Shown: positions 17,543 to 26,585 of the stretch, one piece after another
Position numbering within the stretch: position 1 is the first letter of the stretch
How the letters are laid out: each line of letters starts with the position of its first letter
DNA from: JBPOFY01 sp049889815
Lineage (GTDB): Bacteria > Verrucomicrobiota > Verrucomicrobiia > Opitutales > Coraliomargaritaceae
Length of the DNA stretch: 64,000 nt
Reading direction: 5' to 3'
Assembly: GCA_049889815.1 (NCBI GenBank)
Contig: JBMHCR010000007.1
Span: forward strand, 124,001-188,000
The notes under the pieces: model-generated
Told to the model about the DNA's origin: nothing
Database searches by the model: none
Seen by the model: the letters and a program-made list of their open reading frames with translations, nothing else
Translations under genes and position numbers: made by a program

Positions 17543-19477
17543 ATGCTCACGATCTCCAAAATTAGCAAAGGCTTTGGCCAAAAGACCCTTTTCACCGACA
17601 TATCGCTGCGTCTCCTGCGCGGCGAGCGCCTCGGTCTGGTCGGCCCAAATGGAGCTGGGAAAACAACCTTGTTTTCAATCATTCTTGGAGTCGCCGAGGC
17701 TGACTCCGGCCGAATCGAGCTCGAGCGCGGAATCACCATCGGTTTTCTTCCTCAGGAGAGTGCCCCAACCGGCAACGAAACCGTAGCCGAGCTAGCGAGT
17801 TCGGTAAGTTCGGAAGTCACCGCCCTTTATCAAACGCTGCGCGAGCATCCTGAGCCCGACGATTCCCAGCGCATCGATGCCTTGGAGCGCTTCGTCGAGC
17901 TGGACGGCTACAACCTTGAGGCAAAAGCGAAGCGTATTCTGGCTGGTCTCGCCTTCCGCCCAGAAGACTATGACAAACCGGCACATACCCTGAGCGGAGG
18001 TTGGATCATGCGCGCCCATCTAGCACGATTGCTGGTTATGGAACCAGATCTATTGATGCTCGACGAGCCGACCAATCACCTCGACTTAGAAACACTTGGC
18101 TGGTTTCAGAGCCAACTGACCCGCTACTCAGGTGCCATCCTCACAATTTCCCACGACCGCGAATTCCTTAACGCGATCTGCGATGGCATCGTCGAAATTG
18201 CCCACGGAAAACTCGACCGTTACCACGGCAACTACGAAGCTTACCTTAATCAGAAAACTGAGCGCGAAGCCCAGCACCTAGCAGCTTATAATAACCAGCA
18301 ACGAGAGATCGCCCACCTCGAAGACTTCGTGCGCCGTTTCCGAGCCAAAGCCAGCAAGGCCACTCAGGCTCAAGCCAGACTGAAGCAATTGGAGAAAATG
18401 GAGCGCATCGAGGCTCCGCTTAGCGAAGCTGATACCATCTCGTTCTCATTTCCACAGCCCGAGCGCAGTGGGCAACGTGTCGCCACTTTAGAGAATATTC
18501 GACAGGCCTACGGTGACCACGAGGTCTACCACAACCTAAGCCTCAACATAGAAAAGGGAGAACGAGTTGTATTGGTCGGCCCAAACGGAGCTGGTAAATC
18601 CACGCTTCTAAAAATTCTCTCCGGGGCCGTCGAGATTCAAGCTGGTGTGCGTGAGCTAGGTCTAAATGTAAGTGTCGGCTACTTTTCCCAGCAGCGTGTC
18701 GACGTGCTTAATGTGGAGCGCACGGTTCTCGACGAGGCAATGGAGCGTATAGAAGCAGGTCTCAACGAACAAAAAGTGCGTAACATCCTCGGTGCATTCC
18801 TATTTCGCGGCGACGATGTCTTCAAAAAGGTTAAAGTCCTCAGTGGTGGCGAAAAAAGTAGGCTGGCACTTGTCAAACTACTCCTCGCGCCACCAAACTT
18901 CCTACTGCTTGACGAGCCCACCACTCACCTCGATATGCCCAGCATCGATGCCTTGATCGGGGCACTCAGGGACTACACGGGCACCCTTATCTTTGTCAGT
19001 CATGACGTGCACTTTATCCGCGCCATTGCGGAGACCACCATTCAAATCCAAGCTGGCGAGATCACTCCCTATGCCGGAGACTACGATTATTATTTACGCA
19101 AATCTGGGGCTAGCTCCGAGCAAAGTGGTCTAGTTGCTGGACTCAAAAATGCCCGCCCAGATGGGAACTTGGCAAAAGAGGGCAAACACGAAAAGCTCAG
19201 CGCTAAAGACCGCCGCCGGCAGGCCGCCGAAGAGCGCCAAAAAAATGCTCAGGGCCGTAGGGCTGCTGAACGGAAAGTAGCCGAACTCGAGGCAGCAATC
19301 CTAGAGCTTGAAGCGACTCAGCTCACACTCACCAAGCAATTAGAAGACCCCAAATCCTACGGCGATGCCGACCAAGCAAAAGAGTTAAATATACAGCTGA
19401 CACGCGTGACCAAATATTTGGATGAAAAAAATTATGAGTGGGAAATCGCTGCAGAAGCACTCAGCGCCCTCATGTGA
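17543..19477 (+). CDS. ABC-F family ATPase (Uup/YheS-like)
   Basis: A soluble tandem-ATPase protein of the class that acts on ribosomes. The start is the ATG at 17543 (MLTISKISKGFG), giving 644 aa; the open frame further upstream overlaps the divergent gene. The first ATPase domain has Walker A GPNGAGKTT (Lys40), signature LSGGWIMRAHLARLL and Walker B LLMLDEPTNHLDLETL. The second has GPNGAGKST, LSGGEKSRLALVKLL and FLLLDEPTTHLDMPSID. The ABC-F linker lies between the two halves (YNNQQREIAHLEDFVRRFRA). The last 75 residues form a coiled coil (RRAAERKVAELEAAILELEA), as in Uup-type proteins. No membrane domain is present, so it is not a transporter. Relief of stalled ribosomes or a role in ribosome assembly is the family expectation; the precise subfamily is uncertain. 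Confidence 0.92.
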   Translation: MLTISKISKGFGQKTLFTDISLRLLRGERLGLVGPNGAGKTTLFSIILGVAEADSGRIELERGITIGFLPQESAPTGNETVAELASSVSSEVTALYQTLREHPEPDDSQRIDALERFVELDGYNLEAKAKRILAGLAFRPEDYDKPAHTLSGGWIMRAHLARLLVMEPDLLMLDEPTNHLDLETLGWFQSQLTRYSGAILTISHDREFLNAICDGIVEIAHGKLDRYHGNYEAYLNQKTEREAQHLAAYNNQQREIAHLEDFVRRFRAKASKATQAQARLKQLEKMERIEAPLSEADTISFSFPQPERSGQRVATLENIRQAYGDHEVYHNLSLNIEKGERVVLVGPNGAGKSTLLKILSGAVEIQAGVRELGLNVSVGYFSQQRVDVLNVERTVLDEAMERIEAGLNEQKVRNILGAFLFRGDDVFKKVKVLSGGEKSRLALVKLLLAPPNFLLLDEPTTHLDMPSIDALIGALRDYTGTLIFVSHDVHFIRAIAETTIQIQAGEITPYAGDYDYYLRKSGASSEQSGLVAGLKNARPDGNLAKEGKHEKLSAKDRRRQAAEERQKNAQGRRAAERKVAELEAAILELEATQLTLTKQLEDPKSYGDADQAKELNIQLTRVTKYLDEKNYEWEIAAEALSALM

Positions 19478-19584
19478 GACTTCGTCCAACTAGTTAGTGC
19501 CTCTGAACCCGATTTACGCTTTACAAGGTCTCAGCAAATCCAGACGCTCTACCCTTTATTTTTTATAGCTATCCCGTCAACAGC

Positions 19585-22500
19585 ATGATCCGATTCCGAT
19601 CTACTTACAAAAAGTTGCTCTGCGCTGCCCTCATTTCGGCGGTCAGTTCGCTAAACACTTACGCGCAGGACACGAGTAGCGCCAGCCAGATGAGCTTCAG
19701 CAATCTCCAGGCTCAAGCAAATGGACTTGTCGAACAGGGCAAATTGATCGATGCGATGCCACTCTTAAAAGAGCTGATCACCCGCGTTGAGGGGATGGCC
19801 GATACGGGTGCGGAAAACGTCAAACTCGACTTCCCGATCTTTCTTGTCGGCACCGGCTGTATCCAGCTCTACCTCCAAAACGGCGATAAGACTGACCTGG
19901 AGCAAGCGCTCACTTGGTATGATAAGCTCGAAAAAGACTTCCCACGTTCGCCAAAAATAAAAGACGCAATCCTGAAAAGGATCGACGTGTTGCGTGCTCT
20001 TGCGAAGAATCAAGAGGCCACAGAACTGATGATTAAAATACTCGATGGCGGCTACAGCTTTAAACTCAGCTATAGTGAGACTATCAAAATTCTCACCGAT
20101 CTCGTAAAAACATTTTATGGCACCGGGCAACTGAAAGAAGGGATTCCCTATTATAAGAAGTTAATCGAAACCTCGCGCAACATTGAAGACAAGGCCCTCG
20201 CTGCTGCGGCAAGTTTCGAAGCTTATGCCAGAGAGAAAAACTTCGACGAAGCAATGAAGATGGTTCCTTTCCTCGCATTGGAAACCGAAGCTCGCTACCG
20301 TCCACGTTTAAACGTCGCTCTATTGAAAGCGAGCGACGCCGTCGTTGAGGCGGGCCGTATCAATGACGCAGCGATCTTGCTCAATCTGATCAAAACCACA
20401 GATATCATTATTGAGCACTTTGAAGCCAAGCTTTCTCGCGAAAATGCGAAGCTGGAACAACGAGTTGCTTTCAAAGCATCCGCTGAGGTCATCGAGAAGA
20501 TCGAAAGTGAGATTAAGACCATCGAGAAGAACCTCGAGAACCTCCGCCAACTTCCAACGCTCCGCAACGAACTCCTCGTGCGCCGCGCACGTAACTACAC
20601 ACAAACTGGCCGCCGCTTTGAAGCATTTTGGATGTTCAATGACCTGATGGTCGAAAATCCAAATGACGATCGCGAAGAGTTCTACATGTATGCCTCCTTC
20701 GCCAACGCACGCCAAATTGGAAAGGTAGCCGCCGTTATCGATCTCGGCCGAATCTATCGCCAGAAATTTTCAAGCGGTGACTACTACTCCGATGTGACCG
20801 CTGTGTTTGCAACCGAACTAAAGAACACCGGGAAATACGAAGAATTCTCTGCGGTCGTGATCGACTTCTTGAACCAAAATCCAAACGACACTGTCTCTGC
20901 AAATCTCCTAGCCCAATGGGGAGCCTTCAAATTTGGCGACGAGGCCTACACTGAAATCGTAGACCGCACTTCGAGCTGGTTGAGCATGCATGATGAAAGT
21001 TCGTTCGAAGATGGACTCAACTATTGGAAAGGTCTCGCCGAGCTTCAGCTATCCGAGTTCTTGGCGGCGGTCGATAGCTTTGATCAAGTTGTAAGCAAGT
21101 TCCCTACCAGCGTGTATACCGAAGACGCCCTCCTCCGAAAGGGCGTTGCGCAATTCTACGCACAAGCGTTTGAAGCATCGCGCGAAACGCTGCTTGTCTA
21201 TGTTGAAAAATATCCGAACGGCCCGGGACTGGATCAGGCCTATTTCTTCCTCGGTGACATCGAATTCCTCGCTGAGAATTACGAGCTTTCACTGGACTAT
21301 TTCAGAAAATCAGAAGCCATCACCACCTCTCAGGAGATCAAGGATAGTGTGACCTTTAAGATTGGCTCTATCTTCGAAGCACTCGAGCGCTACGACGAAA
21401 TGGCAGCACACTTCGAAGCCTACATCGAGACCTGCGGTGAAACGGGCCGCCTCACCGATGCCATTTTCCAACTTGGCCGTGCTTACGAGTTCGACCTCAA
21501 GGTCACAAAGATGCTGACCCTCTACCGAGATAGCATTCAAAAATATATCACGTCTCCTCAGAACGATGGTGTGGATGCATTGATCGAAGGCTACGCGGAG
21601 AAGTATGTGACCAATGAGAAAATGCTCATTCGGACCATCACCTTCATTGACCAGCTCGAAACCGAAGAGGAGTTCCGCACGAAGATCGTAACCGACCGTG
21701 GCTTCCTGTTTGAGGAGTTCTACAACAACCCGGATCTGGAACAGTCGCTCTATAACAAACTTCGCAATCACCCAGACTTCAATGAGGGACTTCTCGAAGA
21801 CCTCGCACCGATTCAGGAGCTTCTTGCAGTCTATCGGGACGAAGGCAGTCGCTTCCCAACTGCGACACCGAAGGATTTCTTCCTCGCGCTACTTGCAGCC
21901 CACGAGAGCACGAATCGAATCGCAGAAGCTCGCGCGTTAATGGGCCTTTATCGACTCGATGAAGAGATCGCTCCAACACTTCCGTTTGACGGTGCGCTAC
22001 TTGGACAAGCGACTCCCCGTTTGGTGCTCTATATGGCTGACTACGAGCGCAACAAACGCAGGGACTTTGCAATCAAGGCATGGGAGCATGTCCTAACAAC
22101 CTTCCCACAAGACGATGCAGCAATCGTCGCTTACCTGCGCTTGGCTGACGTAGCCGACGAAGGCGGAGATAAAGAAGGGGCACTGGTATACCTCGAATCC
22201 GTGATCAACAAATTCCCGGGCTCACCACAGACTCCTGCAATCATTCTGCGGCAGGGTGAGCTCCTCTCCTCTATGGGACGTGGTGCAGAGGCCCGCGAAA
22301 AATACCAATACATCTTACAGGTTCCGGACTGGCGTGGTATCCTCCATGCAACGGCCCTATACCAAACAGGTGAGTCCTACATGGACGAGAAGAAATATCC
22401 TGAAGCGCACGGCTTCTTTGAGCGCACCTTTCTCGGCTACTCGCAGTTCGGTGAGCTCGGTGCAAAAGCCTATCTAAAAGACGCTGAAGCACTCTTAGCC

Positions 22501-22614
22501 ATGGGCGAGCGGGCCGGCGCCAAAGCCACCCTACAAGAGGCGGTCGAAGTCCTCCAGGATATCGCGCCAGAATACTTGTTGGCCCCCATCAACGCGAAAT
22601 TACAGGAGCTGTAG
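19585..22614 (+). CDS. Large exported TPR-repeat protein linked to an ExbB/ExbD system
   Basis: 1009 aa with a signal peptide (MIRFRSTYKKLLCAALISAV, cleavage near TYAQD) and many tetratricopeptide repeats through the rest of the chain, for example FEDGLNYWKGLAELQLSEF, YTEDALLRKGVAQFYAQAF and ALVYLESVINKFPGSPQ. Residues about 265-325 form a coiled coil (SAEVIEKIESEIKTIEKNLE). The spacing of C-terminal repeats (aromatic-rich units followed by FP or YP) recalls BamD/YbgF-type outer-membrane assembly TPR proteins. It is the first gene of a five-gene run with a second TPR protein, ExbB and two ExbD proteins, with two bases to the next gene. The likely role is a periplasmic scaffold or adaptor that receives work from the ExbBD motor. 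This is inferred from gene order. Confidence 0.8.
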   Translation: MIRFRSTYKKLLCAALISAVSSLNTYAQDTSSASQMSFSNLQAQANGLVEQGKLIDAMPLLKELITRVEGMADTGAENVKLDFPIFLVGTGCIQLYLQNGDKTDLEQALTWYDKLEKDFPRSPKIKDAILKRIDVLRALAKNQEATELMIKILDGGYSFKLSYSETIKILTDLVKTFYGTGQLKEGIPYYKKLIETSRNIEDKALAAAASFEAYAREKNFDEAMKMVPFLALETEARYRPRLNVALLKASDAVVEAGRINDAAILLNLIKTTDIIIEHFEAKLSRENAKLEQRVAFKASAEVIEKIESEIKTIEKNLENLRQLPTLRNELLVRRARNYTQTGRRFEAFWMFNDLMVENPNDDREEFYMYASFANARQIGKVAAVIDLGRIYRQKFSSGDYYSDVTAVFATELKNTGKYEEFSAVVIDFLNQNPNDTVSANLLAQWGAFKFGDEAYTEIVDRTSSWLSMHDESSFEDGLNYWKGLAELQLSEFLAAVDSFDQVVSKFPTSVYTEDALLRKGVAQFYAQAFEASRETLLVYVEKYPNGPGLDQAYFFLGDIEFLAENYELSLDYFRKSEAITTSQEIKDSVTFKIGSIFEALERYDEMAAHFEAYIETCGETGRLTDAIFQLGRAYEFDLKVTKMLTLYRDSIQKYITSPQNDGVDALIEGYAEKYVTNEKMLIRTITFIDQLETEEEFRTKIVTDRGFLFEEFYNNPDLEQSLYNKLRNHPDFNEGLLEDLAPIQELLAVYRDEGSRFPTATPKDFFLALLAAHESTNRIAEARALMGLYRLDEEIAPTLPFDGALLGQATPRLVLYMADYERNKRRDFAIKAWEHVLTTFPQDDAAIVAYLRLADVADEGGDKEGALVYLESVINKFPGSPQTPAIILRQGELLSSMGRGAEAREKYQYILQVPDWRGILHATALYQTGESYMDEKKYPEAHGFFERTFLGYSQFGELGAKAYLKDAEALLAMGERAGAKATLQEAVEVLQDIAPEYLLAPINAKLQEL

Positions 22615-22616
22615 TC

Positions 22617-23726
22617 ATGCCTCAGAAATCAACCCTCAACAATCCTCCCATGCCAACACGATTCATCAAAGCTTCTCTAGTTGCCCTACTCCTAGTCGGC
22701 GCACATCTGAGCGTACTGGCTCAAAACCAGTATTGGACTCAATACGGCAATCTGCCAGTTTTGATGCAGCAAAACAACAACGGTGCGAAACAAACACTGA
22801 AATTCGTTGCTTTTAAAGACGGCATGCTGGTTGCGGAACTGGATGGTGGCATCGGTGAAGTCTCGCTTCCGGTCACAGAATCTATGGCGAAATCGCTTCG
22901 CCTAGCGGTAGATACAAAGAAGGCGACGAATATGGTCGGCACGGAAAATTACACCGGCGCACTTCAGCTTCTGCGCCCAGAAGTGTATCCACTGATTAAG
23001 TTCCACCAAGTCCCAGACCTTCTCGTCCAACTGCACGGCCCCGTCCGTTTGCTCATCGATACCTTGGTTGACGCCAGTGAATTCGACGAAGCAGTCGATG
23101 TGGTCTCTCGCCTCAGCCTCGATAAGGTAGGCATCAAATACAGTGAGAGTGTTATCCGTTTGATGAATGCGCTAATCTTGAATGAGCGCTATGATGACGC
23201 CGCAAGGGTCGCAGACTCTCTTCCGGTCAGCGGTGACTACACCGTAAATATCTCGCCAATCATCGACGCAGCGGACGCACTTCGTAGCGCTGGCAAGTAC
23301 GACGAAGTGATCCCCATTTACAAGGCTATTGAAAATGCAGTCTCCGAAGACGCACGTGCTAACATTCGAATGTGGCTGGCTTACAGCCTAGTGCTAGCGG
23401 ATCGCCTCGATGAAGCGACTCCAATCCTCGACAACTTGGTCCAACCGGATCCCAAAGAACGCCTCTTTTCACTCTACAAACTCCTGCAAGGCTCCAAGGC
23501 CTACCGAGAGGGGCGCTATGCCGAATCGCTCGACCTTCTCACTCGGGGATTTGTCCGCGCACAGACCTCTTACACTTGGGTTCCGGAAATGCTCTATCTG
23601 ATCGGCGACTGCTATTTGGAAACCAATGACAGAGCAGCCGCTAAAAACGTATGGGCCGAGATCGTCGTTCTTTACCCGTCTTCCCCGTGGGCGACTAATG
23701 CTCAAGGATCTCTCGATAAACTTTAA
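22617..23726 (+). CDS. Second exported TPR-like protein of the ExbB/ExbD cluster
   Basis: 369 aa, or 358 from the ATG at 22650 (MPTRFIKASLV), which places the signal peptide (SLVALLLVGAHLSVLAQ) at the usual distance from the start and is probably the better start. Residues 40-110 look like a small beta-rich module (LKFVAFKDGMLVAELDGGIG). The remainder is helical repeats of TPR type (SASEFDEAV-like units, DDAARVADSLPVSGDY, GRYAESLDLLTRGFV, FPSSPW-like ends). It follows the 1009-aa TPR protein after two bases and precedes exbB by 72 bases. It probably forms part of the same periplasmic assembly. No enzymatic motif is visible. Confidence 0.75.
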   Translation: MPQKSTLNNPPMPTRFIKASLVALLLVGAHLSVLAQNQYWTQYGNLPVLMQQNNNGAKQTLKFVAFKDGMLVAELDGGIGEVSLPVTESMAKSLRLAVDTKKATNMVGTENYTGALQLLRPEVYPLIKFHQVPDLLVQLHGPVRLLIDTLVDASEFDEAVDVVSRLSLDKVGIKYSESVIRLMNALILNERYDDAARVADSLPVSGDYTVNISPIIDAADALRSAGKYDEVIPIYKAIENAVSEDARANIRMWLAYSLVLADRLDEATPILDNLVQPDPKERLFSLYKLLQGSKAYREGRYAESLDLLTRGFVRAQTSYTWVPEMLYLIGDCYLETNDRAAAKNVWAEIVVLYPSSPWATNAQGSLDKL

Positions 23727-23798
23727 GAAAAAATCCAGATTAACTAGTTCTCATTCCCCAACGAATCACTTAACTTTCAAAATAACACTCAAACCGAT

Positions 23799-24587
23799 AT
23801 GAAAAAAACAAAGTTCACCCTACTCCCCTCTTTTTTAGCGCTCACGCTGTTGGTTGGCGTCGCACAATGGACGATGACCCAAAGCTTGCACGCACAGGAT
23901 ACGACCGTTGAAACTGAAGCAACCGCTGAAGAAGAAGCAGCACCAGCAGGCGGTGAAAAGTCCCTAATTGATATGTTCAAAGCCGGTGGCTGGGCGATGT
24001 ACCCACTCGGATTGCTCTCTATTAGTGGTTTCGGTCTGATCGTTTACAATTTCATGGCCGTCAAGCCAGGCCCAATCCTTCAGACAGATGTGGCCGTTCA
24101 AATTGACGAAGCTCTTGCTCAGGCGGACATCGCCAAGGCAAAGCAGCTTTGCGAAGAAACGCCCGCCCCAATGACCAACATCATCGGTGCCGGTCTCGTT
24201 CGTGTAGACACCAATGATTTTGATCCCGAACAGGTTAAAGAAGCCGTCGAAGAAGCCTCTGCTGAGGAGCTCGCTGCCCCTTACATCTTGATCAACTACC
24301 TCTCAGTTGTTGGTTCCCTCTCCCCCATGGTCGGACTTCTCGGAACCGTCTCTGGTATGGTCAAAGCGTTCAACGTGATCGAGGCTGAAGGTGCCGGTAG
24401 TGCTCAAGCACTTGCGGGTAACATTTCCGAGGCACTCATCACTACAGCAACTGGTATGATTGTTGGCATCCCTGCGATGTTCTTCTTTTTCTTCTTTAAA
24501 AACCGCTACGGCAAGATCACTTCCCGCGTAGGCCGCATGGTCGGCGACCTTCAGTTCACTTTGGCGACAGCGCTCAAGAACCGCTAA
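23799..24587 (+). CDS. exbB: ExbB/TolQ/MotA-type proton channel protein with signal peptide
   Basis: 262 aa. The stator subunit of a proton-driven inner-membrane motor. An N-terminal signal peptide (to about LHAQD) is followed by an acidic low-complexity stretch (ETEATAEEEAAPAGG), then the first span (WAMYPLGLLSISGFGLIVY), a cytoplasmic domain, and the two pore-lining spans (ILINYLSVVGSLSPMVGLLG and EALITTATGMIVGIPAMFFF). LGTVSGMVKAF and the following residues are the ExbB family signature. Proteobacterial ExbB lacks such a signal peptide; the form seen here is common in Bacteroidota, Planctomycetota and Verrucomicrobiota. Two ExbD genes follow at once. No tonB or tolA gene lies nearby, so the force-transducing partner is probably one of the upstream TPR proteins or is encoded elsewhere. 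Confidence 0.92.
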   Translation: MKKTKFTLLPSFLALTLLVGVAQWTMTQSLHAQDTTVETEATAEEEAAPAGGEKSLIDMFKAGGWAMYPLGLLSISGFGLIVYNFMAVKPGPILQTDVAVQIDEALAQADIAKAKQLCEETPAPMTNIIGAGLVRVDTNDFDPEQVKEAVEEASAEELAAPYILINYLSVVGSLSPMVGLLGTVSGMVKAFNVIEAEGAGSAQALAGNISEALITTATGMIVGIPAMFFFFFFKNRYGKITSRVGRMVGDLQFTLATALKNR

Positions 24588-24610
24588 TCTGAGTACCAAA
24601 TCACACTACG

Positions 24611-25015
24611 ATGAAAACATGGACCCCAGATGACGTAGACCCGGAGTTTGAACTCACTCCTATGATCGACGTCGTGTTCCTACTCATCGCCTTTTTCATG
24701 ACGCTGATCAGTTTCATCAGCGCGGAGCTGATTGATTTGGAACTTCCGGAGGCAGAACAAGCCACCATTCCGGAAGAGCCGGGCGAACGCCAATACATCT
24801 CAATCGACCAACAGGGAAACGTCTTCATGGGCGCAACTCCTGTTGCCTACGAAGACCTACCCGCATATCTCAAGCAAATGCGCACAGAGATACCACAACT
24901 CAAGGTCTTCCTTCGCGCTGATATGACTACGCAGCACCGTCATGTTAATCGCGTCATGGCTGCCTGTGCTCAAGCAGGCATTTTCGATCTCATTTTCGCC
25001 TCAGCAAAGGACTAA
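24611..25015 (+). CDS. exbD: ExbD/TolR-type protein, first copy
   Basis: 134 aa with a short cytoplasmic N-terminus, one membrane span carrying the conserved proton-path aspartate (ELTPMIDVVFLLIAFFMTLI), and a periplasmic domain with the usual beta pattern (QYISIDQQGNVFMGATPVAY; LKVFLRADMTTQHRHVNRVM). It works with ExbB in a 5:2-type motor. It starts 23 bases after exbB, and the second exbD begins two bases after its stop. Having two different ExbD proteins suggests a heterodimeric rod, as found in related Tol/Exb systems with paired ExbD genes. Confidence 0.92.
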   Translation: MKTWTPDDVDPEFELTPMIDVVFLLIAFFMTLISFISAELIDLELPEAEQATIPEEPGERQYISIDQQGNVFMGATPVAYEDLPAYLKQMRTEIPQLKVFLRADMTTQHRHVNRVMAACAQAGIFDLIFASAKD

Positions 25016-25017
25016 TC

Positions 25018-25449
25018 ATGGCTGTAAATAAAGTTTTAGAGTCAGAAGACAAAGTCGACATCACACCGATGATCGACGTGGTGTTCCTTTTGTTGATCTA
25101 CTTCATGTTCCTACCGCTTCAGCAGGAAGCGGACGTCGGCATCAAGCTCCCGAGTGATGCACCCCCTGCAGAAAACCTAAAGCTTCCAAGCGAGCACATC
25201 GTGGAAGTCTTTCCTAATGGTTTGATTCTGCTCAATGGTGCACCAATGGACGCTGCCGATGATCGCAATATGGAGAAGTTAACAACCACTCTCACTCGCC
25301 TGCGTATCTCATCGGACCGAGCAGGTATCGATACAGTGGTCAAGATACAGGCAGATCCCGATTCTCCGCACCAGCGATCGATCGATATTCTCAATTCCTG
25401 CGCGAAAGCCGATATCAAAAAGGTATCCTTTGCCTCATACGGGTTGTAA
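25018..25449 (+). CDS. exbD: ExbD/TolR-type protein, second copy
   Basis: 143 aa. Shares the DITPMIDVVFLLLIYFMFL membrane span, with its essential aspartate, and a periplasmic domain (HIVEVFPNGLILLNGAPMDA; TVVKIQADPDSPHQRSIDIL) with the first ExbD, but little else. The periplasmic linker is more polar (EADVGIKLPSDAPPAENLKL). It is the last gene of the cluster; a bidirectional terminator follows after 25 bases. Divergence from its neighbour argues for a distinct role in a heterodimer rather than a recent duplication. Confidence 0.92.
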   Translation: MAVNKVLESEDKVDITPMIDVVFLLLIYFMFLPLQQEADVGIKLPSDAPPAENLKLPSEHIVEVFPNGLILLNGAPMDAADDRNMEKLTTTLTRLRISSDRAGIDTVVKIQADPDSPHQRSIDILNSCAKADIKKVSFASYGL

Positions 25450-25474
25450 AAAAGAACACATTTAGACAAACGAA

Positions 25475-25505
25475 AGCCCTCATTTGATCGGTGAGGGCTC
25501 TTTTG
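25475..25505. terminator. Bidirectional terminator between exbD and pilT
   Basis: AGCCCTCA (25475-25482) pairs with TGAGGGCT (25492-25499), with A-runs on the left and TTTT on the right. It serves the convergent exbD and pilT genes. Confidence 0.75.
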
Positions 25506-25518
25506 TGCTCCCCTAAAA

Positions 25519-26568
25519 TCAGTCTCTGACTTGGAACCGAGCCTTGTCGATCGCTTTCATGTAGGCTTCGTGTTTCGAAATCAAACCTTCGTTTAAAAGC
25601 TTCGTAAGCGAGGCGTCCATCGATATCATGCCACGGTCGCCATTCTGCTCAATAATGTTCCGAATGTTCGAGAGTGAACCCAAGCGAATACTGTTCGGCA
25701 ATGAACTGTGAGAGAGCAAAATCTCGTGGACCGCGATTCGACCACCATCGACTTTCTGACAAAGCAATTGGGAGATCACTCCACGTAGCGAATCTGCAAG
25801 CATGATGCGAGTCTGGTTTTGCTCCGCGGCTGGAAAGGCATCGATGATACGGTCGATCGTCTTTGTCGCATTGTTCGTGTGCACCGTAGCAAAGACAAGC
25901 GTGCCCATTGCCGCACAATTGAGCGCCAGCCGAATGGTCTCCATGTCGCGCATTTCGCCGATCAGAATCACATCGGGATCGGCACGAATAGCGCCGCGCA
26001 AACCACGCGCAAAACTACGGGTGTGCTCACTCACCTCGCGGTGCAAAATCGTGCTGCGCTTATCTTCGTGGGTAAACTCGACTGGATCCTCGAGAGTGAC
26101 GATCTGCTTCTGAGAATTCTCGTTAATATGATTGATGATGGCGGCTAGCGTTGTCGACTTTCCGTTACCAGTTGGCCCAGTGACCAAAACCAGGCCGTGT
26201 GAATAAGAGGCCACCTCCTTGAGGGCTTGCGGCAGACCGAGCTCATCAATGCTGGCAATTCGTGATGGAATTTGGCGTAAAACCGTAGCAACACCATGAC
26301 TGTTGCGAAACAGATTCATCCGGAAACGCGCCTGCCCAGGAATTTCATAAGCTAAATCAGCATCGTTGCGCTCCTCAAATATAGCCCAGCGGTTTGCAGG
26401 TGTCACATCGCGCAACATCTTTTCAAGGGTAACCGCATCGATGGCCTGATCTCCGAGTGGAAAAATTTCACCATCGATTCGAATCTTTGGCACCGCATTA
26501 ACTGCCAGATGTAAATCAGAGCCGCCCTTTTGAAGCATCTCTATCAAAATCTTATCTAAAGTATTCAT
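25519..26568 (-). CDS. pilT: PilT-type twitching-motility ATPase
   Basis: 349 aa from the ATG at 26568 (MNTLDKILIEML); the frame extends to a TTG two codons earlier. A hexameric secretion ATPase that powers pilus retraction. The N-terminal PAS-like domain begins with GGSDLHLAVNAVPKIRIDGE. The C-terminal domain has Walker A GPTGNGKSTT, the Asp box ITLEDPVEF-type segment (VTLEDPVEFTHEDK), Walker B DPDVILIGEMRD and the His box LVFATVHTNNATKT. The gene downstream of the second ATPase starts 17 bases after its stop, so they are co-transcribed. No pilus assembly genes (pilB, pilC, pilA) are nearby. Confidence 0.93.
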   Translation of the reverse strand: MNTLDKILIEMLQKGGSDLHLAVNAVPKIRIDGEIFPLGDQAIDAVTLEKMLRDVTPANRWAIFEERNDADLAYEIPGQARFRMNLFRNSHGVATVLRQIPSRIASIDELGLPQALKEVASYSHGLVLVTGPTGNGKSTTLAAIINHINENSQKQIVTLEDPVEFTHEDKRSTILHREVSEHTRSFARGLRGAIRADPDVILIGEMRDMETIRLALNCAAMGTLVFATVHTNNATKTIDRIIDAFPAAEQNQTRIMLADSLRGVISQLLCQKVDGGRIAVHEILLSHSSLPNSIRLGSLSNIRNIIEQNGDRGMISMDASLTKLLNEGLISKHEAYMKAIDKARFQVRD

Positions 26569-26585
26569 AAACAAAATTGATTTTC

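Noticed and set aside
17437..17739. N-terminal extension of the Yip1-like frame
   Set aside because: Its residues are antisense to the ABC-F gene and read as an Arg/Pro-rich mirror sequence; the ATG at 17436 fits the family.
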